64,000 bases of DNA from Anthonomus grandis grandis (lineage: Eukaryota; Arthropoda; Insecta; Coleoptera; Curculionidae), in the NCBI RefSeq assembly GCF_022605725.1, contig NC_065554.1, forward strand, positions 27,919,100 through 27,983,099, in the 5' to 3' direction. The notes below the pieces were generated by a model. That model saw only the letters and a program-made list of their open reading frames with translations, made no database searches and had not been told where the DNA came from. The position numbers and the translations under genes were made by a program. The stretch's first letter is position 1, and every line of letters begins with the position of its first letter. Positions 32,351 through 45,300 of the stretch are shown piece after piece.

Positions 32351-34040
32351 ATTGAAATATAGAGATGATGTATATTGCCTGATCATATGTAGGAACCGGA
32401 GGTATTTTAGAGAAACAGTTAGACCCTTAGTAAACCATAGTTTTTCAATACTTTTTCGTGTTTCAATTTTTTGATGGGAAAAGCTGTATTAAACAATTTA
32501 TAAAAAAACAAAACTAAGTGTTCTTATAAAATATAGATATTTGGGTCCTCTGACTCAAGAATCAAATCCAAATTTGAAGAGGCACATGTTGTTAAATACA
32601 ACAATTAAAAGTGCGAAAAACTCGTTCAAAATATGATACAGATTTTGCGTGCTTCATGGTCGGACAGAGCACCATTTTTAATGGTATATTGGGTCACCTT
32701 AGTTCAATAGTTGGAGCGCATATAGTCAATAGTACTGGAGCAGAATCGAGCACTGCGATTTAACATGCATTTTCAAGAAGATTACTTAAACGAGGTGTGC
32801 ATGCAGAGCTCCTATAATCAAAATTTACATTAATACCCTGTATTTGCTGAAAGGAGTTTTGCTTTAGAAAAGTTTCATCCATCAATATTTAAAATTTAGA
32901 TACAGCCATGTAATGGGACATTGAAATCAGCTCATCCTGCTTCAGCTAATGTTCCATTAACAGAACAACTCTGGAAAATGTTATGTCTTTCCAAGAAAAG
33001 AAAATATTAGATTTATTTCTTAATAACTGGATGCTGAATGGCATAGAAGAGACTTTAGCGTTGGAGCTCTGGTTTGACTTAAAAAAATACTATATGATAT
33101 AGATTCATGGAGAAAATGAATTTCTAAACATACAACAAATTAGGTATTGGTGGCTAACTAATTTAATTTTTTTGAGCAAAGGATTCATTAGTAGACTCAT
33201 TTATAACTGGAATTAACAATATTCCATCCTAGTGGATCAATCGCGTGAATCTTCATGTAAATAGGAGCTTTAACCAACGTTGAATATCAAAAAAACCTAA
33301 TTAATTCCACTATCAGATCGCCGATAAGAATCTTTAAGAAATTCATTAAAAAGTACTTTTATCCATCCATCCGGTCTTGCAGAACTTGAATAGTGTTCTT
33401 CATGTGTAGATTTCAATAACGTTTTTATTCTTCTGTTATATTAATAATAAAATGAAACAATTTAATATTGTACAGGGGAAAATCAATAATAAAATAATAG
33501 AAATAATTATCTATGCCTCGCCCTACCGAAAAAACTATATACCCACACTGACATTATCCATGACAATAAACCGATTACGATCGCAGTTACGAAAAGTCAT
33601 GGACACATAAAAAATGGTATCATTACAAAAGTGATAATAAATTGTCGCGTTTTATTAGATCCTTATCGAATAAACTCTCTATTGTTTGTAAAAAAATAAT
33701 AATAAAATAATCCGTATATGACATTAATTTTTTCTGATATGCTGATGGTTCACTTTGATACGTGAATATTAATGCCATTACGTTTATTAGTGTTATAATC
33801 AGCGCGTAAACATTCCCTTTATCATTATTTTAATTTAAATTATGTTTATTTAAGAAACTTGGGCTTGTAAGGGCTGTTAAACCAATGTGTGACGCAAAAA
33901 AGGGCTGACGTGCACCAGAATATAATATTAGGATAATAGGTGTAAGGATGCTCAAAAGTATGTTGACATATTGGAGAGTAAATTATTGCCATATGAAAAA
34001 AAATTGCATTTTTATGGCTTTCCTAACAGGATCATAGAAT
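32351..34040. other. no clear gene; possible minus-strand LINE debris, then AT-rich DNA
   Basis: 32550-33000 has moderately coding-like minus-strand stretches (FLKQNSFQQIQGINVNFDYR) that could be the LINE endonuclease region upstream of the RT at 31541-32350, but motifs are not secure. 33000-34040 is AT-rich with nothing recognised. Confidence 0.35.
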
Positions 34041-34044
34041 GGTA

Positions 34045-34112
34045 ATTAAATTGGAGTATTGGAATGGCCTTCCCAATCACCCGATTTAAACACTATATAG
34101 AGAACCTTAAAA
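34045..34112 (+). pseudogene. Tc1-like transposase scrap
   Basis: The plus strand reads VLEWPSQSPDLNTI, then a stop, then RTLK. This is the 'WPAQSPDLNPIENLW' block around the third catalytic residue of Tc1 elements. Only this block survives. Confidence 0.6.
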
Positions 34113-34254
34113 TGTTTTTTTTTATTAATCTATTTTAATACAAAATTAATTATTTTAGTAGGAATACTGGTAAGACTAACAGATCCCAGCACATTACGCG
34201 TTATTACATATACACGTCCTTCGACAATATTCGTATCAGTCGTTTCTACGATGA

Positions 34255-34360
34255 TGGACTAAATGAAGAGGTGGTATGGTTGAATGGCCTCCACGAACAC
34301 CAGATTTATCAACTCTAGACTTTTTTTTGGGGTCATTTAAAAAGCAATGCGATAATTTTT
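34255..34360 (+). pseudogene. mariner-like (DUF4817-type) transposase scrap
   Basis: EWPPRTPDLSTLDFFLG at 34282-34332 is the third catalytic block of the mariner-like family seen complete at 54918-56904. The rest is eroded. It lies about 150 bp from the Tc1 scrap, in the same orientation but of a different family. Confidence 0.65.
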
Positions 34361-34854
34361 CCAAATACTTAAACATTTAAAATATTCTGTAGTATTGAAG
34401 AAATAGTCCATACTTGCAGTGGAGTCGTATTCTGTGAACAGAATGTAAAGAAATAAAATTAAATGTATACTGGGGCGTATATCTAATACCAATTTTAAAC
34501 CTTTTATCCCCGGACGATGGACACCACTGTGCCCGAAACATGTAGGGAATTTTAAATCCCTCAATGGTTAATAAATAAGTGGAGGGAGATTGCATGATTT
34601 TCATTTTACCTTATTCGGTAGTATGTTAAAGTTATGCCATCTTTGTTTCACATTTAGCAATATAAATATTTGTACGCTATTATTATTGCCATCTTTTTTT
34701 CTTAAAAGAACCCTTAACTATCTCTACCGAATTAATTATTTTATATTGCCTTTTAATGTCAAAAAGAAACAGAAAGAAACCTCCAGGTTGGTCTACCCTG
34801 CTCATATAAAAAGTGTATAGGAAAATATATACATGTTGGGGAATGGAAGATTAT
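34361..34854. other. unassigned sequence
   Basis: Two overlapping minus-strand frames of 75 codons (34337-34604) have no recognised domain and lie in different phases of the same DNA. Probably non-coding. Confidence 0.35.
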
Positions 34855-36222
34855 TTTATTATAGCTGTTTACAGACCTTTCGATAGAGCAAGTTTATCTT
34901 TGTATAGCATTCAATTTTGTGCATTTTATTAGAGTTTATATTTTAGTTTTTTAGAAGAAACGCTTTAATTTTTATTACGCAATAAACATTTTCAAATTTC
35001 GATTCTATATGGATTGGATACTGAGCTATGTGTCTGCATTAGAAATCAATGAACTTGCGTAATATTTTGAGAATTTTTATTACCTAGCAGGCTAGTAGCT
35101 TAAGCAAGTCTCTATGCATGGTGCTCGATTACCCAACCTGTATATCCCTTTGCACTGAAAAATTATTCGTCCAGTGGTTCTTCAGTGGCGAACCTCATTT
35201 ATACTGTATCACGCTATGCATGTCCGATCTTTATATTTCTAAAAAAAAAGAGAAAATTTGGGGATTTATAGCACGCATTTGTAATGTTTGTCAATTTATT
35301 TTGAAACTGATTAATAGCTATGTTATTGAAATCTCTAAACTCTCAGTCTTTATCTGGTAGTTTGATATTTTCAAAATACTAAGAAAGAATCTGGAAGATC
35401 TGGTACTGATCGGGTCACCTGGAAATTGCGCTTCTCCTACATAGGATTCATTGTTCTAATAAATAAAAACAAGCTTCAAAAAATAAATCATCTCAATCAT
35501 CTGTGCCTAGGAATTTGTATTGCCTAGCAGGTTAGTAGTTTAAGCAAGTCTCTATGCGTGATGATCGATTAGCCAACCTGTATATCCCTTTGCACTGACA
35601 AATTATTCGTCCAGTGGTTATTCGATGGCGACTTTTATTTACGCTGAATTTGTAATCACTATGACAAAATTGGGGACCAAACTTTAGTCTTCATATTTGT
35701 TCAATATTATTATTATCTATTATTTCTTCTTAACTTATTATAGCTGTTTATACACCTTTCGAAAGAGCAAGTTTACCTTTGTATAGTATTAACTTTTGCT
35801 CCTTTTATCAGAGTTTATATTTTAGTTCTTTAGAGAAACGTTTTATTTTTTATTACGCAATAAACATTTTCAAATTTCGATTCTATATGGATTGGATACT
35901 GAGCTATGTGTTTGCATTTGAAACATATTTTAGAAATCACTGAACTTGCGTAATATTATGCGAATTTGTATTACCTAGCGTCACTATGCATGGTGATCGA
36001 TTACCCAACCTGTATATTCCTTTGCACTGACCAATTATTCGTCCAGTGGTTATTTAATGGCGACTTTCATTTATGCTGTATCATGCTATGGACGTCCCTT
36101 GAATCGTAAGAAAGAACCTGAAAGATCTGTTACTGCTCAGGTCACCTGAAAATTGCGCTTCTCTTACATAGGTTACCCAAGGATTCATCCAAAAAATAAA
36201 TCCTCTCAATCATCACGGTGCC
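34855..36222. repeat. locally duplicated non-coding block (three partial copies)
   Basis: Copy 1 (34855-35244) and copy 3 (35736-36095) share TATAGCTGTTTA, ATTACGCAATAAACATTTTC, TCTATATGGATTGGATACTG and ATTATTCGTCCAGTGGTT in the same order, about 880 bp apart. Copy 2 (35514-35640) holds only the CCTAGCAGG...CCAGTGGTTATTC half. A second shared block (GATCTG, GGTCACCTG, AAAATTGCGCTTCTC, AATCATC) occurs at 35380-35510 and 36115-36222. A further piece near 35650-35700 recurs at 36366-36425. No coding capacity or transposon ends were found. Confidence 0.8.
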
Positions 36223-37200
36223 CTCCCGAACGTATCAAATAATGATAATTTTCACCTAATTTCCGACCTATTATTGCCCTATACTCCCGTCCTTTGCCTC
36301 TCAGTTGCTCAGTTCATGACTGGAATTTTAATAAAACCATCGCTCACCAGGTTTATCGTTTTACGAACTCGTAATCACGATGACAGGTCGTTTTTGGGGC
36401 CAAACTTGGGTCTTCATATTTATTCATTGGACATTTATTCCTTCTCGCTTTAAAAAAAAAAACATTTTTTTAAAATAAAACTAATCTCACTTTGCACCTT
36501 ATCATCGGTATACGTGTTCTACATCGTTATGTTGAGTCCCACCCCTGAAGTGCCATTACTACCCTTGCTTATCGCAACCGTTGCCTCGTTATCAGGACGT
36601 GTGTCGTTCTGTCATTTTCGGACTAGGAAATACACGGATAACGTCACTTACGTTGCCCGAAGCAAAAGCAGCTTCATTTCAGATATACACAGTTAAAATG
36701 GATGCCAATATCAAAAGGATGAGATGAGCAGATAAGTGTCTGATATTATTTACTCTTTTAACTAATAGTTATTGTAGATATAAAAATGGGTTTTTACTTC
36801 GATAAAAAAAAGGCCACAGACGATTAAATACTTTAATAAGCGTTTAGGTTAAATTACTGTTAACAATTTAAAATGGCTTCTTGGACCCTTCTTTAAAATT
36901 ATACCACCTGCCAAACTGAATGTCATGTGGCATACAGCCACTATTACCATCAAACTGACGGGGCGTTGAGTTTTTGGGCATTTTAACGCGTTTTTTAGAT
37001 CAAATCGATTAGGAGACTATTTAAAGTAGGTTGAGTTAACAGATGTTTTTCGTGTGCGACCCAAAACAACCGACCATCGAGCAGGTAGAAGATAGGTCTT
37101 GTTGACGGTTGACATGCCTCGATGGTTATTGTTTGTTCTGGGCGTTGTTTCAAGCAAATATATGGCAAAAAGTTGTGCATTTTTAGAGGAGGTTATGTCT
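36223..37200. other. unique, moderately GC-rich sequence
   Basis: 36225-36440 and 36500-36700 contain CpGs and sites such as GTTTATCG and GCTTATCG. Short frames (36514-36696 plus, 36995-37180 minus) have no domain. It may be regulatory DNA adjoining the duplicated block. Confidence 0.3.
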
Positions 37201-38236
37201 TGAAGTTATACGGAAAATAATTATTGGTTTTATTCAAAGTTGTTTGTTCGTTTAATTTACCCTGAGAATTGCTGTAATTCGTTCCTTGGTGCCAAATATA
37301 CTATTAGTCTATAAAACTCTAAAACTTGCTTATTTATGAAAAGTATACACATATATATTTTTTTATTTTAATAATTAATTGACATTTTTAAATGTTTTAT
37401 AAAAAGTTGTATAAAATAAAATTTGAACTATCAAAAAAATTACATTAAAAAGTTTTTGAATTGGACTTTAGTTAAAAATCAACAATGTGTGAAATTAATT
37501 TTTAAAAAAATTAGTAATTAAATAATAAACTAAGTAATTAATTAACATGTAAAAGTTTTCAAATTCACATTTATTTATTAAAAATGTGATTGAATGCATT
37601 TAAATTAAGAGATGTTTAAATATGTTACGAATCAATTGATTTAAACGTCTTTAGGTAAAAGTTAATTAAAAGCTGAACTAAATTTAAACCATTACAAGAG
37701 TTAAAGAAAAAAAAAATCATATTTTTTAAATTTTCGTATTTTAACAACTATTTAAATGTTTCAGTATTCTTAATAAATTTATTTAAAATTTCTATAATTT
37801 TCCATTAGAGCTTTCATTAGTTGCAATTAAAATTTAATTTTCAGACTTTAATTAATTAGTTTTGATAATTCTGATTTTAAAAAACATTTAATTTTAAAAT
37901 ATTATTTAAAGTTATCAAAATTTAATTACAAGATATATGGAAAATATAGTAAAAATAAGAGGCATTAAAAAAGGAACTCAGAAAATGTTAAATGTTAAAT
38001 ATGAGAAATTGTATTTTTGGAAAAAATTAAATAATAACTAAAAAATTAACGAATGTTTTAAAATTAAAATTTAATCAAAAAACAAACTAGAAATCTTATA
38101 AATTTGAATAATTTTAAAAATTAATTAAATTTTCTTGAAGTATGAAAATGTGAATTTAAGATTCATTATATTAAAGAATTGTGAATGTATTTTTAGCAAT
38201 TTACAAAAAAAATCTCAAATTTCAATTTGTGGTTTA
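37201..38236. other. very AT-rich tract
   Basis: Dominated by AAATT/ATTTAA words with no coding frames or recognised elements. Confidence 0.6.
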
Positions 38237-38400
38237 AATAATAATAATAATCTTTATTTAGCATAAATAGCTATATACAAAAACAAAAAATTTCCGCAAA
38301 AATTAATAAAAATAACAATACATATAATATTAATAATAATTTTTATAAACCTAATTCAACAACATATTTTGTCAGTATGAGTCAGTAAGAGTAGGACCTA
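38237..38400 (-). mobile_element. LINE 3' tail, minus strand
   Basis: The plus strand reads (AAT)5 followed by CTTTATTTAGCATAAATAG. Read on the minus strand this is GCTAAATAAAGATTATTATT, the same AATAAA plus (ATT)n ending as the LINE at 15560-16911. Only the 3' end survives. Confidence 0.55.
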
Positions 38401-40560
38401 TGGGTGGAATCTTTGGTTTGACACTCAAATCGGATTGAATTTTTCTCCTTATTAAAAATCGTTTTTTGATTATTATCACTAAACTTTTGTATGTATTTAA
38501 TTTTCAATTGTCTATTTTCACTTAATACTGGCCACTTATATTAACTTATATATTAATTTAAAAAAATATATATACAATTAAAATGCTTTGGATTATTAAG
38601 TATTTACTTAATTAACTAAGTTTTTTCTTTTCGGTATTTTTTCAAAATTCCCATGTCTCAAAAAACCGAAATTTAGCAATATTTAAGTCCAAATTTATAG
38701 AAAAAAAATAAGATTCTTCCAGGTATGTATTTTTTTTTCATTTTTTCAGACTTTAAACTTTACGTGCCTGACATACAAAAATTCTAGATAGTTTATTAAG
38801 TGTCTCCTAGATTTTCCAGGTTCCAAAAAAGTTTTTTTGAAATTTTCAGAATTTTCCAGATTTTCCGAGCATTCTTATATTATTCCAGACATTTGGAATT
38901 AAATCTTGTTTTATTCTTGGATTTTAGGGTTATTTTCCACGTGTTTCAAGCATTAAATAATTTTAAAAAATCTAGAAAAAAAAATTATATAATAAATTAG
39001 TTTTTTGAAATTTTATTGCAATTGCATAATATTTGAAATTAAAACAATATTTAATACAAATATACAATATTTTATTTGAAAAATGTATTGATACTAAAAA
39101 ATATTAAAGGTTTTAGGAGTAAAATTCATTTAAAAGTCATGGAAAATATTGCTAAATAAACAAAAAATTAAATATTAAAGGATCTCTAAAAAAAAATAAA
39201 TTTAGAAGGTATTAAACTGAAATTTAATGAATAATATAATAATGTTTGAATCTAAATTAAAAAAAAAAAGTAATTTATTATTAACAATTAATATCGAATT
39301 ATACGATTAATTTTCGAATTGTAGAAAAACCTAATTTAAAAAATTATTTGTATTTCATAAAAAATTGTAATTCATTAATATTCTAAGTAATTAATTAAGT
39401 TCTAAAAATTAAACAGTTTAAATTTTTTTATTAAAAATGTGACTCAAGGAATTTTAATGAAAATTTGGAAAAATTTTGATTACTTATTGAACAAAATGTA
39501 AGACAGTTATTTTAAAAATAACTGTAATAATAAGTCCACTAAAATTTAATTAAACGTAACGGAAGTACAATACAATTTCAAAAGAATTTAGAAAATGTTA
39601 AATTTAATTTATAGAAAATATTAATTAAAAAAAACCTTTAAGGTTGTGAAACTTAAATATTTGAAAATAAAATTTAAATTATTTTTAATTAAGAACGAAA
39701 ATATTTAAAAGGATTTTGAAGAAGTTGTAAAAATTTAATAATATCTAGAAAAAAATATTGAAACATTTAGTAATAATTATTCATAATTCCACATTATAGT
39801 GGAACATTTAAATAATTTTATTAATTAATTAAAAGCTGACGTACCAAAACAATTTAAATATCGACAAATTTCATTAAATGTCAAAATAAATAACTATGAA
39901 TGTATTTTTATTCACTTGAACGAGGAAGAATTAAAAAAAAAAACAAATGTTAATAACCTAAAATTTAAATTAAATGTAAAAAAGAAATGTTTAGGTCTTA
40001 AAATTTAATTGAGTTGAAAGATGTTTAAAATTGCATTTTAAAACCATTTTTAGTACAAATTGAAGTATTTAATTTTTTTTTAATTATTAAAATATTTAGG
40101 AAATTTGTGTTTTTCAAAAAAGACTTAATAATTCTGATGGTCTATAAATTATTAAATATGAAAAAAAATTATAATTCCTTAGCAACATTAAGTCTTTTAA
40201 GATTAAAATTTAATTTAAAGTAATAAAAAATATTAAATAATTTATTAAAGGCTAACGGAAATATATGATTATTTTTTTTTGAAAATAATTAATTCTTAAT
40301 ATAATATTAAATTCAGATTTTATTAGATAGACAAAAAATATTTAAAATATTTAAACAAAAATGATAAGAAATGTAAAAAGAAATATAATTTTAAAATATT
40401 TGAAATTTCTAAGAGATGATGTAAGCATCGTAAAAAAAATATGAAAAATCAAGTAAATAAAAAATAAAAGAAGACTTGAGCCTCCTATATAAATAAATTT
40501 TCTCTCTAGAGATATTGTTTTTGTAATTTCTAATGCTACTAGGACTTTCAAGGATGATCT
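38401..40560. other. very AT-rich tract
   Basis: No genes. A run of phenylalanine-rich frame at 38800-39000 is a product of T-rich sequence (repeated TTTTCCAGA words near 38815-38870), not a gene. Confidence 0.6.
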
Positions 40561-41466
40561 TTTAGCATCCTAGAAAAAGTGCACTAGAAGACAATTGGCT
40601 AATTTCACACCATAAAAACCAAATTATCATAACGACTAGACTGTTCCGTAAAGGTAAATATGACAAAAACCCCCGAGGGATAAAAAAACCTCCTCGCCTT
40701 GGAAATAACCATAATAAGGAGGCAATAAACAACTGTGACACTGAAATTTGTTAAACTAATTCGCCGGCCATTATGGGGCCCTAAAAGAGGCACTATCGGC
40801 GCTCGTATCTGCGGCATTAAACCCTTTTGGAAGTGGCTAATATCCATACAATGTCACGCACTCGGCTGCTAAGACCTGCCGACTCGTATCGCTTATTAAT
40901 GGGTTACTTGTGCCAATTGTTATTCAATTTTTTCGTTTTTTTTTTCTTAGTTTATGTGAAAACGCTGTATTTTAAAGTTAGGGCCATATCGCTTCAAAGA
41001 TGTTAAATATTTGCGATTTAAGATTGTTTTATAGTTTCTTAGCCACTTTTGGAACTTCGTTTATCATTAACCAATTTTCTAGATTTAGTCCATTTCTGTC
41101 TTAATGTTTGTCTTTATATGAAAGACTTAATGGACACTAAGGCTGAATAGTTTATTAATAAAGCCTTTTTACTATTTGTAGAGTAGGATGAAAAAATATT
41201 ATTATGAACTTTCTCATTAGGGATTTTAGGTAAAACAACAAACTTACTATTGTTATTAAGGTAACATAAAAAATTATTTTAAGCAAAAATATAATAATAC
41301 TATCAGAACTACGCATTCAGATAATTAAAATTTTATTATTTACTTTTTATTTTAAGTTTTATTAATTACAGATACAAAAATCTTTAGATACTTCTTGGCT
41401 GTCAGCCTGCAATGTCTCAAATATTCCAGAAATTATTAGATATTATAAGATAAAAAGGTTATATTG
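40561..41466. other. unique sequence with a GC-richer patch at 40640-40900
   Basis: 40740-40900 (GCCGGCCATTATGGGGCCC, then CTCGTATCGCTTATTAATGGG) stands out from AT-rich flanks and carries a GATA-like and a TAAT site. No domain-bearing frame. Possibly regulatory. Confidence 0.3.
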
Positions 41467-42140
41467 GAAAAAGAAAATATTTGTCTTCAGATATATCTTT
41501 GCCTAATAGTACATGTTTTTTAGAAATAGACAAAGTAAGCACCAAGCCTCTTTAGTCCTTTTGAATATAAAATCCGTAAGAAACAAACTAAATTAACAAA
41601 TTTTTCTCGGTACTTTAATAATGCTGCATAAATTTTTTTTTCACAAAAAATCACCCCAAATCACTTATATCTTTACAGAATCCGGGTCGAAGGACCAAAC
41701 ATGACGCGATCCAATTAAACTTTTAAAAAATTTAAAAAACGTGCGTCATGCAGTATTAAATTATGCATTAAAATGACTATAATTTAAGCAATTAGCTCAG
41801 TTTAAAATTAGAAAAAGAGAATATCTGTCTCCAGATATATATTTGCCTAATAGTACATCTTTTTTAAAAATAGATAAAGTAAGCACCAAGCCTCTTTAGT
41901 CCTTTTGAATATCCAATCAGTAAGAAGCAAACTAAATGAACTAATTTTTGTCGCTACTTCCAGCATAAAAATTTTTTTCACAAAAAATCGCCCCAAATCA
42001 GTATATCTTTGCATAATCCGCCTCGAAAGACCAAATGTTACGCGATCCAATTAAACTTTAGAAAATTAAAAAAACGTGCGTTATGTAGTATTAAATTATG
42101 CATTAAAATGATAGATTTAAGCAATTAGCTCAGTTTAAAA
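41467..42140. repeat. 344-bp tandem duplication of non-coding DNA
   Basis: Copy 1 is 41467-41810 and copy 2 is 41811-42140, aligned end to end. They share CAGATATAT, TTTGCCTAATAGTACAT, AAGCACCAAGCCTCTTTAGT, GCGATCCAATTAAACTT and AGTATTAAATTATGCATTAA. A third partial copy lies 4 kb away at 46031-46174. The most conserved half is rich in TAAT-type homeodomain and ATGCAT sites. No coding capacity. Confidence 0.88.
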
Positions 42141-42364
42141 TGGTTTAGTTTTCCCTGGTGTACTGTAAAACTAAGTCTCTATATATTTTAGCATTAGGAG
42201 AGATTATTTTATTGGAAAAACTTGAGGTACTTTTATGTAACTTACTAATAAATTGCAAAATTATTACGACAGATATAAATCAAGCAAGTCGGTACACTGC
42301 ATTTTTTTTTCCTCTCTATTAAATTATTTTTATTTTAATTGTGAATAGCAGGATGTATCCTGCT

Positions 42365-42975
42365 ATATTGCTAGTGTTGTAATATCTGACCACGAAGCTG
42401 TTTTGGAGTACTTTAACCTTAATAGGAATCATGAGTTTAATATAGATGCGACAGACTTTACACAACCAAGAATTTTATTAAATTTATCATTATTTATCAC
42501 AGTGTCTTTGATTCTACGATTAAAGAATTTTGCCAAGAACTAAGTATTATTTTTGACAAAGCATTACGACCTAAAACGAAAACCTTGGTAAGACAAATGG
42601 ATTAATTAAGTAAAAGCTTCAAGAAAGAAAGAACACAAGAAACGGGTCTAAGGAATATTGTTAACGAACTGAAGAATAATGAAAGACAAATTCAACAGAT
42701 GTACTGAACACTTTTTACTGTAATATCGCAATCAATAACTCAAAATATATTTCCAATTTTAAAATGGGGATGCACTCAGACTGTTAAATTTTCAAATGAA
42801 GTTTAGGTCATATACGTTAATTTTAAGTAATTTGAATCATATTTATCTAAAATATCTATACCAGACAGTGTTTTTTAAATGTAAAGAGGCCCAAAAGCAA
42901 GCTGTAAATAAATATTGGTGTACCCCAGGACTGTGTTCTGAGCCTATTATTATTTCTTCTTTAGGTAAATTTATG
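42365..42975 (+). pseudogene. LINE endonuclease/RT fragments, heavily deleted
   Basis: 42383-42430 reads VVISDHEAVLEYFNLN, the SDH motif at the end of LINE endonucleases. 42905-42965 reads IGVPQDCVLSLLLFLL, a corrupted copy of the RT block 'GVPQGSVLGPLLFL'. The spacing is far too short for an intact element, so much of the RT is deleted. Same orientation throughout. Confidence 0.55.
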
Positions 42976-44579
42976 TACATAAATTATATAAATATTTTTT
43001 TTTAATACCTAATGGTGTACGTACGTGATTTTTAAATAAATATTCTTCATTAAAACTGCCTTTTTTTTTTAACAAAATATATTTTTAAAATCCTCATTCA
43101 GTTTGGAGCAAAGTTGATTCGTTGCTTTTTTTCTAGAACTGATCTAGAAGGTTTTTTAGTAAAAAAATAAAAGGACCGTTGAAAATAAAGAGTTTTCTCA
43201 AAGAAAATTGGCAATACCTACCTAAAGAAATACATTACTATATATTACATAAGGTGCATCGTATCCTTGATTCTAAGACAGAAACTGATAATTCACTATC
43301 AAAAGCGATTGGTATGTCAGAATCTTCAGCCCTATTTAAAAGCCTAAATCATTCGTAAAGAAAATAAAAATTAAAGGTTAACGGTACTGTTTCGTCCAAA
43401 ATGTGACACATCTTACATAAAACCTATGATGAATCACTGGAACTTCACTTAATGTTCTCAGAGGTCAAAGGATTTAAGGAAAATATAATGAAGCGAGCTG
43501 TAAAGTGTGAATAAATTCTAAGGTACTGTCATGAACCAGAAATTCACATAAAATTCTTAAAGAGCGTCACCAAGAGAGACTAGAGGCCAAAGAACTTGGG
43601 AATGCTAATAAGTGATCACACATTTAATAGATTTCGAAAACGAAGCATTTCCCGATATATGTTTATAGAGAAAACACTACAATTCGGGGCATCCTGTATA
43701 CAAGGGGTTGAGAAAAATGGGCATTATATGTGCCAAATTTCGCGTCAAAACGTCACATATGGCTCGAAAACCATGAAAAATTCCCCTTCTAACAATGTAT
43801 TTATGAATAATATAAATAAGTTTATTAGACACGTATTAGTGTTTTTTAGAAACCAACGCAGAAACACTTTTAACAATTTGTAAAGAAGTAAATTGATTAG
43901 ACACGTATTTCAGCTTTTTTTGAAAGATAAAGAGAGATATATTATTAAAATAAAAAAATCTCTACTTACTGTGAGTTTTACAGGAAAATAATCAATTTTT
44001 AAAGAAATTAGATGGATATCTTGGTAAAATCTTTTTTGAGAATATTCCCAATTAACCTTTAGAGTGCTCATATTAGTAAAATCTCTATTTTTAATGATAT
44101 TTTAAAAATATGCTGTATATTCAATAAACAAAAAGATTTTCTAAATTAGTAGTTTTTCAATTTTGCACTAAATTTCCACCTAAATTCAAAAAAAAGTAAA
44201 AATTAGAATTAAAACACCTAAATAAAAGGAAACTTTAAAAATAAGAAAGTAATTAAAAAGTGTGAAGTGTAATTTGAGAAATTCTAATTAATAATAGACT
44301 TTTTAGTTATTTTAGGTCTTTTTACTTAGTTGAAGGTTCGAAATATAAATTAAATAAAAATAATCGAAAAATGAAGCAAAAATAAAATTTCGATTAATAA
44401 TTTTATTTTAGTTTAAAGTTTTTAATAAAAAAAAGACAATTTTCTAAGTTCTACTAAGATCCTAGGAAAATCCTAGAATTTTCCAGTATGGTCCTAATAT
44501 GTAGTAGGCAGTAGGATCGCAGCTAAATGTTTCGAGGCTTGTTATGCAATATTAAAGAAGATCAATCAATTAAGGAGAA
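42976..44579. other. AT-rich sequence with a mariner-type right end
   Basis: 43615-43702 reads CGAAAACGAAGCATTTCCCG, then TTCGGGGCATCCTGTATA. This resembles the 3' inverted end of mariner-like insect elements ('...GGGCACCCTGTATA'). No partner end was found. The rest is AT-rich without genes. Confidence 0.4.
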
Positions 44580-45300
44580 GTAATAATAATAATAATAATA
44601 ATAATGTATTTATTTAGCTTGAGCTACAAAAGGTAATACATAATATAGATAATATAATACATATAAAATGCAAATGTAAATAAAAATGCAAATAAATTAA
44701 AAAAAAAAAACGAATGATAAAACAAAGTATGTACAAATAAAACTTACAGAAAAAGGAAGCCTAAATAGAATGACACACTAAAATGAGAGTTATTAGAAAA
44801 AATAGAATTGGTAGCAGTAGGCAAAGTATTCTGTAATCTTTTTCTAGCAGAAATCTAAATAAATGCATTAATAGCACATATTCTAGTCCTGTAGAAGTTT
44901 GCTCATGTGCACGTCTAGTAACATAATCCAATTTATCAAGCATCATATAATACTGAAGAAAATCCCACTCCTGACAATTTCATAACTTTTAACGCAGCTA
45001 TGTTTAGTAAATGTATCAACCAGATTACGGAGAGTTTACGCATTTTCTGTGGTAACTTTAGGACAGTTTAGCACGTAAACAAGGACATTATAGTAATGCA
45101 AGCATTAAGATAATTTTTATGCAGTAAAGGTATATTTGAAATTTATCCTGTGGTAGAGCATTTAGACAAGAGAGTACTACATTAAATTTTTGTATAGTAA
45201 ATATAGCTCTATTATTATGCACCATAACCTTTGTTGAAAATTAGGAAATATAATGAACTAATGTGTGTTCTAATGCAATATTAGTTATGTCAAAAACATT
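44580..45300 (-). mobile_element. LINE 3' portion with (ATT)n tail, minus strand
   Basis: 44580-44605 is (TAA)8, followed by GTATTTATTTAGC. Read on the minus strand this is a GCTAAATAAATAC (ATT)n tail. Minus-strand 44946-44790 (LDKLDYVTRRAHEQTSTGLE, then YVLLMHLFRFLLEKDYR) resembles the last segment of the reverse-transcriptase ORF, where a TR-x-x-x-E-Y-L-x-R pattern precedes a short tail. Upstream parts to about 45300 are decayed. Confidence 0.55.

Noticed and set aside
38800..39000. 66-codon phenylalanine-rich frame
   Set aside because: Product of repeated TTTTCCAGA-like words in an AT-rich tract.
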